A stretch of 64,000 bases of DNA from Burkholderiales bacterium. GTDB taxonomy: Bacteria; Pseudomonadota; Gammaproteobacteria; Burkholderiales; Casimicrobiaceae. Numbering within the stretch: position 1 is the first letter of the stretch; every line of letters begins with the position of its first letter. Below, piece after piece: positions 1 through 13,418 of the stretch. A model generated the notes under the pieces. The model saw nothing but the letters and a program-made list of their open reading frames with translations. It had not been told where the DNA came from and ran no database searches. The DNA is taken from assembly GCA_905339295.1 (NCBI GenBank), contig CAJPFI010000006.1, positions 248,001 through 312,000 on the forward strand, read 5' to 3'. The translations under genes and the position numbers were made by a program.

Positions 1-1749
1 GGCGTGCCCGTCGCGGCGCGAAACATCTTCCCGTCGAACATCCAGGGCATGCCGACCTGGTACGAGGTGCGCGTCGTCGAGGACGGATGGCGCGGCCGTC
101 GCGGCGGCGTCGACCTGATGGTCGCGATGAACCCGGAGACGTGGAAGGCGGACCTGGCCGAGGTCGAGCCCGGCGGCTACCTGCTCCACGATGCGACGAA
201 GCCGCTCGCGGCGGACCGCATGCGCGCCGACGTGACCGCCGTCGGCGTCCCGCTCACGGCACTGTGCCACGAGGCGTTCTCCGACGCGCGCCAGCGGCAG
301 CTGTTCAAGAACATCGTCTACCTCGGCAGCCTCGCGTCGCTGCTCTCGATCGACCCCGAGCTCGTCGAGGCGATGCTCGCCGAGCAGTACCGGGGCAAGG
401 CGCCGCTGCTCGAGGCGAACCGGCAGGCGTTCCGGCTGGGCTTCGACTGGACGCGCGAGCACGCCGGGCCGATCGGGCTCAGGGTCGAGCGGCGCGACCG
501 CGTCGGCGACCGCATCTTCGTCGACGGCAACAGCGCGGCGGCGCTGGGCGCGGTGTACGGCGGGGCGACCGTGTGCGCGTGGTACCCGATCACGCCGTCG
601 ACGTCCCTCGCCGAGGCGTTCATGCGCTACTGCCGCAAGTTCCGGGTCGACAAGGCGACCGGCAAGCACCGTTACGCGATCGTGCAGGCCGAGGACGAGC
701 TCGCCTCGATCGGCATGGTCGTGGGCGCCGGCTGGAACGGCGCGCGCGCGTTCACGGCGACGTCCGGCCCCGGCATCTCGCTGATGCAGGAATTCATCGG
801 GCTCGCCTACTTCGCCGAGATTCCCGCGGTGCTGTTCGACGTGCAGCGCGGCAGTCCGTCGACCGGCATGCCGACCAAGACGCAGCAGGCGGACGTCCTG
901 TCGGCAGCCTACGCGTCGCACGGCGACACCAAGCATCCGCTGCTCTTCCCCGAGGATCCGACCGAGGCGTTCGAGATGGGCGCGCAGGCGTTCGACCTCG
1001 CCGACCGCCTGCAGACGCCGGTGTTCGTGATGCTCGAGCTGGACATCGGGATGCAGGACTGGCTCACCGCGCCGTTCCGCTGGGACGACTCGCGCGCGCT
1101 CGACCGCGGCAAGGTGATGAGCGCCGAGGAGCTCGAGGCGGGCCGCGACTTCGGCCGCTACCTCGACGTCGACGGGGACGGCATTGCCTGCCGCACGCTG
1201 CCCGGCACCCACCCGAGGCGCGGGGCGTACTTCACGCGCGGCACGTCGAAGGACCGCTACGCGCGCTACACCGAGGAGGGCCCGGCGTACGTCGACAACA
1301 TGCAGCGGCTTCTGCGCAAGTTCGAGACGGCGAAATCGCTCGTCCCCGGGCCGGTGATCGAGCGCGCCGCGCAGCCGACGCGCGCCGGGATCGTCTGGTA
1401 CGGCTCGACCGGCGCGCCGATGGCCGAGTCGCTCGCTGCGCTGGAAGGGCAGGGCATCCATCTCGACCGGATGCGCGTCCGCGCCTTCCCGTTCGCGGAC
1501 GCGATCCCGGAGTTCGTCGCCGCGCACGACCGCGTGTTCGTGGTCGAGCAGAACCGCGACGCGCAGTTGCGCGCGCTGCTGGTCAACGAGTGCGGCATCG
1601 CGCCCGACAAGCTGATCGCGGTCCTCCATTACGACGGCAACCCGCTGACGGCGCGCTTCATCACCAGCGAGATCGGCGAGAAGGCGCGCGCGCTGGGCAT
1701 CGCGAGCCGGATGCCGGTGGAAGGCCGGCAGAAGAGCGCCGCCGATTGA
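1..1749 (+). CDS. korA: 2-oxoacid:ferredoxin oxidoreductase, fused gamma/alpha subunit (5' partial)
   Basis: The reading frame is open from base 1, so the N-terminus lies outside the window; 582 residues are visible. The first ~160 residues look like the end of a gamma (acceptor-oxidoreductase) domain. From about residue 175 the pyrimidine-binding alpha domain begins with GNSAAALGAVYGG and YPITPSTSLAE, as in KorA/PorA enzymes with gamma fused in front of alpha. With KorB it would oxidatively decarboxylate 2-oxoglutarate or a related 2-oxoacid to the acyl-CoA using ferredoxin, in the cytoplasm. korB follows after about 90 bp. The exact substrate cannot be read from the sequence; 2-oxoglutarate is the commonest assignment for this architecture. 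Confidence 0.88.
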   Translation, partial: GVPVAARNIFPSNIQGMPTWYEVRVVEDGWRGRRGGVDLMVAMNPETWKADLAEVEPGGYLLHDATKPLAADRMRADVTAVGVPLTALCHEAFSDARQRQLFKNIVYLGSLASLLSIDPELVEAMLAEQYRGKAPLLEANRQAFRLGFDWTREHAGPIGLRVERRDRVGDRIFVDGNSAAALGAVYGGATVCAWYPITPSTSLAEAFMRYCRKFRVDKATGKHRYAIVQAEDELASIGMVVGAGWNGARAFTATSGPGISLMQEFIGLAYFAEIPAVLFDVQRGSPSTGMPTKTQQADVLSAAYASHGDTKHPLLFPEDPTEAFEMGAQAFDLADRLQTPVFVMLELDIGMQDWLTAPFRWDDSRALDRGKVMSAEELEAGRDFGRYLDVDGDGIACRTLPGTHPRRGAYFTRGTSKDRYARYTEEGPAYVDNMQRLLRKFETAKSLVPGPVIERAAQPTRAGIVWYGSTGAPMAESLAALEGQGIHLDRMRVRAFPFADAIPEFVAAHDRVFVVEQNRDAQLRALLVNECGIAPDKLIAVLHYDGNPLTARFITSEIGEKARALGIASRMPVEGRQKSAAD

Positions 1750-1842
1750 CACCGGGCTCGCTGCAATGGTCGATCGCTCGTTGTGGTACTCGCTGACTGC
1801 CGTCCCCGGCACCGACTTCCGACCTCCGACTCCTGGCTCCCG

Positions 1843-2898
1843 ATGACCTATCTCGCGAAACCGAAGATCCACCACCCGTCGCTGCCGGTCAACGCGCTCG
1901 GCTTCACGCGGCGCGACTACGAGGGCCCGGTGTCGACGCTGTGCGCGGGCTGCGGGCACGATTCGATCAGCGCGGCGATCATTCAGGCGTTCTTCGACCT
2001 CGCGGTGCCGCCGCACCGCGTCGCGAAGCTGTCGGGCATCGGCTGCTCGTCGAAGACGCCGACCTACTTCCTCGGCCAGTCGCACGGGTTCAACACGGTG
2101 CACGGCCGCATGCCCTCGGTGCTGACCGGTGCGAACCTCGCCAACCGCGGCTTGCTCTACCTCGGCGTCTCCGGCGACGGAGACTCGGCGTCGATCGGGC
2201 TGGGCCAGTTCGCGCACGTGATGCGGCGCAATGTCGACATGACCTACATCGTCGAGAACAACGGCGTCTACGGCCTGACCAAGGGCCAGTTCTCGGCGAC
2301 CGCCGACAAGGGCAGCCGCAGCAAGCGCGGCGCGGCCAACGACGACGAGCCCATCGACCTCGTCATGATGGCGCTCACGCTCGGCGCGAGCTTCGTGGCG
2401 CGCGGGTTCTCGGGCGACAAGGAGCAGCTCGTGCCGCTTATCAAGGCGGCGGTCCAGCACAAGGGCGCAGCGCTGATCGACGTCGTGTCGCCCTGTGTCG
2501 CGTTCAACAACCACTCCGGCTCGACCAAGAGCTACGACTACGTGCGCGAGCACAACGAAGCCGTGAACCGCCTGGACTACATGCCCGAGCGCGCGCCGAT
2601 CGTCACGGAGCAGGCGCCCGGCGAGACGCGCGACGTCGTGCTGCACGACGGCGGACTGCTGCGCCTCAAGTGCCTCGACCCGGACTACGACCCTCGCAAC
2701 AAGGTCGCCGCGATGGCCTACCTCGAGTCGCACCGCGCGCGCGGCATCGTCGTGACCGGGCTGCTGTACGTCGCCGAGGACGCGAGCGACCTGCACGACG
2801 CGCAGGAAACCGTCGATGCGCCCCTCAACCAGCTTTCCGACGCCGAGCTCGTGCCGGGCGCCGCGGCGCTCGAGGGCGTGAACGCGTCGTTGCGCTGA
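1843..2898 (+). CDS. korB: 2-oxoacid:ferredoxin oxidoreductase, beta subunit
   Basis: 351 residues. This is the thiamine-diphosphate-binding beta subunit partner of the upstream KorA. Visible motifs are the CAGCGH segment near residue 27, a second Cys in GIGCSSK, and the ThDP/Mg motif GDGDS followed by ENNGVYGLTKGQ. These are standard for KorB/PorB, where the cysteines help hold the Fe-S centre. I chose the ATG at 1843 because homologous sequence begins there (MTYLAKPK); an upstream in-frame GTG at 1783 would add 20 residues of low-complexity sequence. It ends 22 bp before a convergent gene, with a hairpin covering both stop codons. Confidence 0.88.
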   Translation: MTYLAKPKIHHPSLPVNALGFTRRDYEGPVSTLCAGCGHDSISAAIIQAFFDLAVPPHRVAKLSGIGCSSKTPTYFLGQSHGFNTVHGRMPSVLTGANLANRGLLYLGVSGDGDSASIGLGQFAHVMRRNVDMTYIVENNGVYGLTKGQFSATADKGSRSKRGAANDDEPIDLVMMALTLGASFVARGFSGDKEQLVPLIKAAVQHKGAALIDVVSPCVAFNNHSGSTKSYDYVREHNEAVNRLDYMPERAPIVTEQAPGETRDVVLHDGGLLRLKCLDPDYDPRNKVAAMAYLESHRARGIVVTGLLYVAEDASDLHDAQETVDAPLNQLSDAELVPGAAALEGVNASLR

Positions 2899-2925
2899 CC
2901 CGCGCGGCCGGATCGCGGCGTCAGC
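2894..2925. terminator. Bidirectional hairpin between convergent genes
   Basis: Outer arms GCTGAC/GTCAGC and inner arms CCGCG/CGCGG give an 11-bp stem with a single bulged C around a 9-nt loop. It spans the stop codons of korB (plus) and of the receiver-cyclase gene (minus), the expected place for a shared terminator. There is no clear T-run on either side, so intrinsic termination is inferred from position and structure only. Confidence 0.45.
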
Positions 2926-4075
2926 CGGGCGGGGCCCTGAGCAGGAACGCCGCCACCGGCTTGTCGAACCCCTTGAGCGCGAGCGGCTCGATCGCGTCGA
3001 GCGCGAACGTGTCGTCGAGACCGGCGCGCGCGCGCCGGTCCACGAGGATCTGCCCTCCCTGCGCCTCGGCGCACAGCCGCGCGGCGAGGTTCACGACGCC
3101 GCCGATCGCCGTGTAGTCGAACCGCCCCTCGTAGCCCATCGCGCCGAGCGTCGCATAGCCGCGCGCGATCCCGATCCCGAGCCTGAGGTCGTGGCCGAGC
3201 GCGCGCCAGCGCGCGGAGAGCGGCGCGTACCGCTCCTGCATCGCGATCGCCATGCGCGCCGCGCGCGGGCACGCGTCGGGCATCTCGATCGGGTCGTTGA
3301 AGAAGATCAGGATGCCGTCGCCGGTGAAGTGCGGGACCGTGCCTCCCGACGCGGTGATGAGCGCGCCCATCGCAGAATGGAACTCGGAGAGCATCGCCAT
3401 CACCTCCTCGGGCTCGGCCGAGTCGGTGAAAGCGGTGAAGCCGCGCAGGTCGATGAACACGCAGCACACCTCGCGGCGGTGCGGGGCGAGGAGGGACGTC
3501 TGGCCGGCGGAGATGATCGCATCGGCCACCGGCGCGGAAAAGAACTGCTTGAGCCGTCCCAGGCCCTCGATCTCGGCGACGGCGGCGCTCACGCGCGCCT
3601 CGAGCGTCGCGTTCCACTCGCGCAGCGCCGCCGCCTGCCGCTGCACCTCGTCCTGCAGCGCCTTGATGCGCAGGAGCGAACGCACGCGCGCGAGGAGCTC
3701 GGCCTGGTGGATCGGCTTGCCGAGGAAATCGTCGGCGCCGGCCTCGATGCCCTTGACGCGCTCCTCGTGCGGGTCGAGCGACGTGACGAGCACCACCGGC
3801 AGCAGCTCGGTCGCGGGATCCGCGCGGATGCGCCGGCACACGTCGTAGCCGGAGATTCCGGGCATCATCACGTCGAGGAGCACGATGTCGGGCCGCTCGG
3901 CGGCGAGCCTGGCGAGCGCCTCCTCGCCCGAGCTCGCGGTGATCGGCGCGTAGCCCTTCGCCGTGAGGATGTCGGCCAGCAGCTTGACGTTCTGCGGCGT
4001 GTCGTCGACGACGAGCACCTTCGCCGCGGTGGCGGGCGAGCCCGGCGCAGGGCCGTCGCGTCCGGCCGCCGTCAT
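2921..4075 (-). CDS. Response regulator with class III adenylate/guanylate cyclase output
   Basis: 384 residues. Residues ~19-135 are a receiver domain (VVDD acidic pair, phospho-acceptor Asp68 in LLDVMMPG, conserved KP near the end). A coiled-coil linker follows at ~140-180. Residues ~185-345 are a class III nucleotide cyclase: FIDLRGFT supplies the first metal Asp, GDGILIFF the second, and YTAIGGVVNLAARL the C-terminal catalytic segment. It probably makes cAMP when phosphorylated; adenylate versus guanylate specificity cannot be decided by eye. Its ATG overlaps the stop of the upstream receiver gene (ATGA, 4072-4075), so it is translationally coupled in the histidine-kinase operon. Confidence 0.85.
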   Translation of the reverse strand: MTAAGRDGPAPGSPATAAKVLVVDDTPQNVKLLADILTAKGYAPITASSGEEALARLAAERPDIVLLDVMMPGISGYDVCRRIRADPATELLPVVLVTSLDPHEERVKGIEAGADDFLGKPIHQAELLARVRSLLRIKALQDEVQRQAAALREWNATLEARVSAAVAEIEGLGRLKQFFSAPVADAIISAGQTSLLAPHRREVCCVFIDLRGFTAFTDSAEPEEVMAMLSEFHSAMGALITASGGTVPHFTGDGILIFFNDPIEMPDACPRAARMAIAMQERYAPLSARWRALGHDLRLGIGIARGYATLGAMGYEGRFDYTAIGGVVNLAARLCAEAQGGQILVDRRARAGLDDTFALDAIEPLALKGFDKPVAAFLLRAPPG

Positions 4076-4440
4076 GCCTTCCGTCCCTCGAGCGCGCCGG
4101 CCACGGCGGCGAGGAACTCCTTCAGGTTGAGCGGCTTGCCGACGTAGCCGTCGAAGCCCGCGTCGGTGATGTTGCGCCGGTCCGAGGCCATGACCGATGC
4201 GGTCACGGCGATCACCGGGATCGACGCGGTCGCCGGATCCGCGCGCAGGCGCTTCAGCGCCTCGATGCCGCTGATGCCGGGGAGCTGGATGTCCATCAGC
4301 ACCAGCGCGGGCACGTGCTCCTTCGCGAGCCGGACGCCGTCCTCGCCGGTGACCGCCTCGATCGTGCCGTAGCCCTTCGCCTGCAGGATGTCGCGGACGA
4401 GCTTCATGTTCTTCTCGTTGTCCTCGACGATCAGGATCAT
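4072..4440 (-). CDS. Single-domain response regulator (CheY/DivK-like)
   Basis: 122 residues, entirely a receiver domain: acidic pocket E6/D7, phospho-acceptor Asp50 in VLMDIQLPG, switch Thr in AVTAS, and conserved Lys in YVGKPLN. There is no output domain, so it must act by protein contact or as a phosphate shuttle. It lies 10 bp downstream of the multi-GAF histidine kinase and overlaps the receiver-cyclase gene by ATGA. One kinase could therefore serve two receivers, this one either competing for phosphate or acting as an intermediate. That wiring is inferred from gene order. Confidence 0.85.
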   Translation of the reverse strand: MILIVEDNEKNMKLVRDILQAKGYGTIEAVTGEDGVRLAKEHVPALVLMDIQLPGISGIEALKRLRADPATASIPVIAVTASVMASDRRNITDAGFDGYVGKPLNLKEFLAAVAGALEGRKA

Positions 4441-4450
4441 GGCGCCGCCC

Positions 4451-9490
<5,040 letters not shown>

Positions 9491-9562
9491 GGTCCGCGCG
9501 AGGCTAGTCGAGGAACGCCGCAGGGCGCAATGCGCGCCGGCCGGCAAGGGCCGCGCGTCCGG

Positions 9563-9712
9563 TCATCGGATCACCTTCGCGGCGAGCGCCGGCACGTCGC
9601 GCGGAGGCGTCGATCCGGGCGTGTCGGCGGTGCGCGCGTTGACGACGTGCGCGATGCGCACGGGTTGCCCGACCGCGAAACCCGCGGCATTCGCGCCCCG
9701 AAGGATGCGGTC
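9563..9712 (-). pseudogene. Remnant C-terminus of an ABC-type substrate-binding protein
   Basis: On the minus strand the last ~49 codons before the stop at 9563 read like the end of the uncharacterised ABC substrate-binding family: ILRGANAAGFAVGQP, then VVNARTA, then a final AAKVIR. This matches the familiar ILxGAxPAxLPVEQP, VINLKTAKALG and ADEVI ending as I remember it. Nothing upstream in the frame resembles the body of such a protein. It sits directly upstream of, and parallel to, the multi-GAF kinase. Such binding proteins are often encoded beside multi-GAF kinases, which supports this reading. It could still be chance similarity in a high-GC frame. Confidence 0.45.
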
Positions 9713-10055
9713 GGCCCGTGCGGAGGGCGCGCCGGAGTCCGGGGGCGGGCCGACGGCTGGCGTCGCGCCGCCCGGGATCCGCCGGCGCCCCGGGCATGCG
9801 GGCTTCGGCGTGTGCGCGACGCGCCTCGCCGTGCGCCCGGAAAGTCGAGCGGCGAAGTTCGCGACGGGCGACATTGCACATCGGGGCGGCGCTCCGGGAC
9901 GGACGACCTTCGGACTCGGGCGCCTATCATCCCATTTCGGCCGAACGGCGGGGGGCGAGCCGACCGGATGCCGCCGCTCGCGTTCCGGGTTGATGCCGCT
10001 CAAGCCATGCCCCGGCCGGCGGACGTCGGGCCGCCGAATCGGGCATACTGCCCCG
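9713..10055. other. Non-coding stretch upstream of the efflux operon
   Basis: No convincing gene is seen here. Long open frames exist on both strands, but they are Arg/Pro/Ala-rich and look like high-GC shadows. A weak -10-like CATACT lies at 10044-10049, seven bases before the next start codon. I see no recognisable CueR or CzcR operator. Confidence 0.5.
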
Positions 10056-10436
10056 ATGAGGCACCGACGCCCATTGCGCCGGCTGATCGCGCTGGTCGCG
10101 GTCGTGGCGATCGTGGCGGCGCAGAGTGCGGCGGCCGCGTACGCGTGCGCACGATCCTGGGGGGCGCCGTTGCCCGCCTCGGCGGCACCGGTGCCGTGCG
10201 TCGAGCATCTGGCGACGGGCGCGACGCAGGCGGGATGGGCGAACCTTTGCGTGGTTCATTGCCAGGACGGCTCGGTGACCGTCGCGGCGATCCCGCCAAT
10301 GCTCGCACCGGCGCCCGGGCCGATGCGGGTCGCGGCCGCCGGCGACGCGAGCTACCGCGACCCGCCGGCCGCGCTTCCGGACGCCCGAGGCGCCGCGCCG
10401 CCTCCGCGATCCCGCTACTGCCGCCTCCAACTTTGA
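10056..10436 (+). CDS. Small secreted Cys-containing protein ahead of the cus operon
   Basis: 126 residues. Basic N-terminus (MRHRRPLRR), a hydrophobic stretch at ~10-28 ending in AQSAAAAYA, so a signal peptide is likely. The mature part has four Cys before residue 70 (about positions 31, 48, 65, 69) and two His (HLATG, VHCQD), then a Pro/Ala-rich tail. It is 70 bp upstream of cusC on the same strand and may share its promoter. Position recalls the small CzcI-type periplasmic proteins at the head of metal-efflux operons, but it is not His-rich and I do not recognise the family. A metal-related role is inferred from context only. No Shine-Dalgarno is visible. Confidence 0.6.
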   Translation: MRHRRPLRRLIALVAVVAIVAAQSAAAAYACARSWGAPLPASAAPVPCVEHLATGATQAGWANLCVVHCQDGSVTVAAIPPMLAPAPGPMRVAAAGDASYRDPPAALPDARGAAPPPRSRYCRLQL

Positions 10437-10506
10437 GCCTCCGCTGACGTCGGGCGCCCGCGTGCGATTCGCACGCGGGCATCGCTTCGTTGGGCACGGA
10501 GGTTCC

Positions 10507-11817
10507 ATGCATCGACTTCCCGTCACGCCCGGCGCTGGCCGCCGGGCACCGTCACCGCAGGGTCAGCGCATCCGCGGACGACTGGGCGCGCTCGTGTTCG
10601 TGGCGATCGTTCCCGCCGCGTTCGCGCAGAACGGGGCGCCGCTCACGCTCGACGCGGCGCAGCGCCTCGCGCTCGATCGCTCGCTGCAGGTCGCCTCGCA
10701 GCGCACGCTCGCCGATGCCGCCCGCGAGATGGCCGGGCCGGCGGGGTCGCTTCCCGATCCCAGGCTGATCGCCGGTCTCGACAACGTTCCGGTCGAGGGC
10801 CCCGATCGCTGGCGCCTCGACCGCGAACCGATGACGATGGCGCGCGTCGGCCTGATGCAGGAGTTCCCGCGCGCCGAGAAGCTGCGGCTGCGGGCCGAGC
10901 GCGCGACGCGCGACGCGGCGCGCAACGACGTGGCCGCCGAGGTCGCGGCGCTCGCCGTGCGTCGCGACGTCGCGTTCGCCTGGTTCGCGCGGGTCTACGC
11001 GGAGCGCCAGTCGCGCGCGATCGCGGCCCAGGCCGAGGAGGTCGCGCTGCAGATCGCGACGACCACCGCGCTGTACCGCGCGGGTCGCGCGCCGCAGGCG
11101 GACATCCTGTCCGCGCAGGCGATGGCGGTCGAGCTCGCGAACCGCGCCACCGACGCATCGCTGGCCGCCGAGCGGGCGCGGCTCACGCTCGCGCGGTATC
11201 TCGGGCCGGCCGGCGCGGACCGGCCGCTCGCTGCGCCGCCCGACGTGCTCGCGCTGCCGGACAGCGCGGCTCGACTCACCGACGTCGACCGCCAGCCCGA
11301 GATCGCGTTCGCGCGGGCGCAGGAGGCGGTGCTCGACACCGACGCCGAGCTGGCGCGCGCGGCGCGATTGCCCGACTGGAGCGCGGAGCTGACCGTGGGC
11401 CTGCGCAAGCCCGAGTTCGGCACGATGGTCTCGCTGATGGTGCGTGTCGACCTGCCGTGGTCGCCCTCCACGCGCCAGGACCGCGAGCATGCCGCGAAGC
11501 TGAAGGAGCGCGACGCGGCGCGCGAGCAGCGCGAGGACATGCGGCGCGCGCGCGACGCCGAGGTCCGCCAGATGCTCGCCGAATGGGACGCGATGCGCAC
11601 GCAGGCCGCGCGCGTCCGCGACGAGCTCGCGCCGCTCGCCGTGCGTCGCGTCGAGGCCGCGTTGGCGGCCTATCGCGGCGGCGCCGGGCCGCTCGCCGCC
11701 GTGCTCGAGGCGCGGCGCGCCGAGCTCGATGCACGGCTCGCGCTGATCGGATTCGAGCAGTCCGCCGCGCGGGCATGGGCGTGGCTCGCGACAGTGGTCC
11801 CGCAGGAGGGAACATGA
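10507..11817 (+). CDS. cusC: TolC-family outer-membrane factor of a Cu/Ag RND pump
   Basis: 436 residues. It forms the outer-membrane channel of the tripartite efflux pump with CusB and CusA encoded downstream. A signal peptide (LGALVFVAIVPAAFAQ) is followed by two repeats of long helices with the usual outer-membrane-factor spacing (LTLDAAQRLALDRS at the start, VRRDVAFAWFARVYAERQ and LYRAGRAPQADILSAQ in the middle). The start at 10507 has GGAGG six bases upstream; an in-frame ATG at 10462 has no comparable site. The stop overlaps the cusB start (ATGA, 11814-11817). CzcC-like function is the alternative; the partners favour copper/silver. Confidence 0.82.
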   Translation: MHRLPVTPGAGRRAPSPQGQRIRGRLGALVFVAIVPAAFAQNGAPLTLDAAQRLALDRSLQVASQRTLADAAREMAGPAGSLPDPRLIAGLDNVPVEGPDRWRLDREPMTMARVGLMQEFPRAEKLRLRAERATRDAARNDVAAEVAALAVRRDVAFAWFARVYAERQSRAIAAQAEEVALQIATTTALYRAGRAPQADILSAQAMAVELANRATDASLAAERARLTLARYLGPAGADRPLAAPPDVLALPDSAARLTDVDRQPEIAFARAQEAVLDTDAELARAARLPDWSAELTVGLRKPEFGTMVSLMVRVDLPWSPSTRQDREHAAKLKERDAAREQREDMRRARDAEVRQMLAEWDAMRTQAARVRDELAPLAVRRVEAALAAYRGGAGPLAAVLEARRAELDARLALIGFEQSAARAWAWLATVVPQEGT

Positions 11818-13418
11818 ACACGAAGCGCATGCAGCGCGGCCTCGCGGCGCGCATGGCCGCGCTGGTCGTCGCCGTCGCGGCGGCGACCGGAATCGTCGGC
11901 TACCTGATCGGCACGCGCGTCGCAAGCGTGGCGGAACCCGTTGCGGTGCCGCAGGCGGCGCCGGCGAGCGGCGCGCCGGGCAAGTTCCTCGCCGACGAGA
12001 GCGGACGGCGCGTGCTGTACTGGCACGATCCGATGGTGCCGGGGCAGCGGTTCGACAAGCCGGGCAAGAGCCCGTTCATGGACATGGACCTCGTGCCGGT
12101 CTACGCGGACGCAGCGGCGGACAGCGGACAGGTCGCGGTGAGCTCGCGGCTCGCGCAGAGCTTCGGCGTGCGCACGGTCGAGGCGAGGCTCGGCACGCTC
12201 GAGTCCGGGTTTCGCGCGACCGGCGCGATCGCGGTGGACGAGCGGTCGCTCGTCGGCGTGCAGTCGCGCGTGCAGGGTTTCGTCGAGCGCCTGCACGTGC
12301 GCGCGACCTACGACCCGGTGCGGGCGGGCCAGGCCATCGCCGACCTTTTCGTGCCCGAGTGGGTCGCCGCGCAGGAAGAGCTGCTCGCGCTCGCCGCGAG
12401 TGCTCAGCCGGGTTCGGCGGCGCTGGTCGACGCGGCGCGCAACCGGCTGCGCCTGCTCGGCATGCCCGACGCCGAGATCGCCCGCGTCGAGCGCGAGAAG
12501 AAGAGCTCGGGTCGCGTGAGCGTCGTGGCACCGGTGGCGGGGATCGTCTGGGAGATCGGCGCACGCGACGGCATGGCGGTGATGCCGGGCACGAACCTCG
12601 TGCGCATCGCCGGGCTGTCCAGCGTGTGGCTGATCGCCGAGGTGCCCGAAGCGCAGGCCGGCCTCGTCGTGGTCGGCGGGCCGGTCGAGGTATACGCAGC
12701 CGCGTATCCCGATCGTGCGTTGCGCGGCACCGTCGAGGCGTTGCTGCCCGAGGTGAACGCGGCGGCGCGCACCGTACGCGCGCGCATCGTGCTCGCAAAC
12801 CCCCGCGGCGCGCTCAAGCCGGGCATGTACGCGAGCGTCGCGTTCAAGGGCGCGGCGACCAAGCCGGGCGTGCTCGTGCCGTCGGAGGCGGTGATCCGCA
12901 CCGGCACGCGCGACGTCGTGATCGTCGCGACCGGCGACGGCCGCTACGCGCCGGTCGACGTCGGGGTCCTCCGCGAGTCGGGCGAGTTGACCGAGCTCCG
13001 AAGCGGCGTGGAAGCGGGCACGCGCGTCGTCGTTTCCGGCCAGTTCCTGATCGACTCCGAGGCGAGCCTGCGCGGCGTGCTGGGGCGCATGAACGCGGGC
13101 GCCGAGCCGGCGGTCCCGGCCGCGGCGGCCGATCCGCACGCCGGTCACGGTGAACCCGCGGCGGCGGCTGCGGGCAGCGTGGTCCATCGCGCCTCCGGCG
13201 TCGTTCGCGACATCGACGGAGCCGACGTGTTCATCGAGCACGGTGCCATCGCCAGCGCCGGCATGGGCGGCATGACGATGGGCTTCAAGGCGCCCGTGCC
13301 CGGCGTGCCGGCGAACGTGAAGCCCGGGACGCGCGTGGACTTCGCGTTCACGATCACGCCCCGGGGCGAGTTCGCGCTGACGTCGATCGCGCCGTCGCGG
13401 GCGGGAGGCGGGCCGTGA
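11814..13418 (+). CDS. cusB: RND periplasmic adaptor CusB fused to a CusF-like metal-binding domain
   Basis: 534 residues. An N-terminal signal/anchor helix (~13-35) precedes a heavy-metal-binding module ([24 protein letters not shown], ~65-95). The adaptor core (barrel-sandwich, hairpin and beta-barrel) runs to ~430. A His/Gly-rich spacer follows, then a CusF-like domain at ~455-534. In that domain His476 and the MTM pair 487/489 match CusF ligands, but the position of the copper-capping Trp is Met484. The adaptor bridges inner and outer membrane pump parts and hands metal to CusA. It starts in an ATGA overlap with cusC and ends in a GTGA overlap with cusA. Confidence 0.85.
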   Translation: MNTKRMQRGLAARMAALVVAVAAATGIVGYLIGTRVASVAEPVAVPQAAPASGAPGKFLADESGRRVLYWHDPMVPGQRFDKPGKSPFMDMDLVPVYADAAADSGQVAVSSRLAQSFGVRTVEARLGTLESGFRATGAIAVDERSLVGVQSRVQGFVERLHVRATYDPVRAGQAIADLFVPEWVAAQEELLALAASAQPGSAALVDAARNRLRLLGMPDAEIARVEREKKSSGRVSVVAPVAGIVWEIGARDGMAVMPGTNLVRIAGLSSVWLIAEVPEAQAGLVVVGGPVEVYAAAYPDRALRGTVEALLPEVNAAARTVRARIVLANPRGALKPGMYASVAFKGAATKPGVLVPSEAVIRTGTRDVVIVATGDGRYAPVDVGVLRESGELTELRSGVEAGTRVVVSGQFLIDSEASLRGVLGRMNAGAEPAVPAAAADPHAGHGEPAAAAAGSVVHRASGVVRDIDGADVFIEHGAIASAGMGGMTMGFKAPVPGVPANVKPGTRVDFAFTITPRGEFALTSIAPSRAGGGP

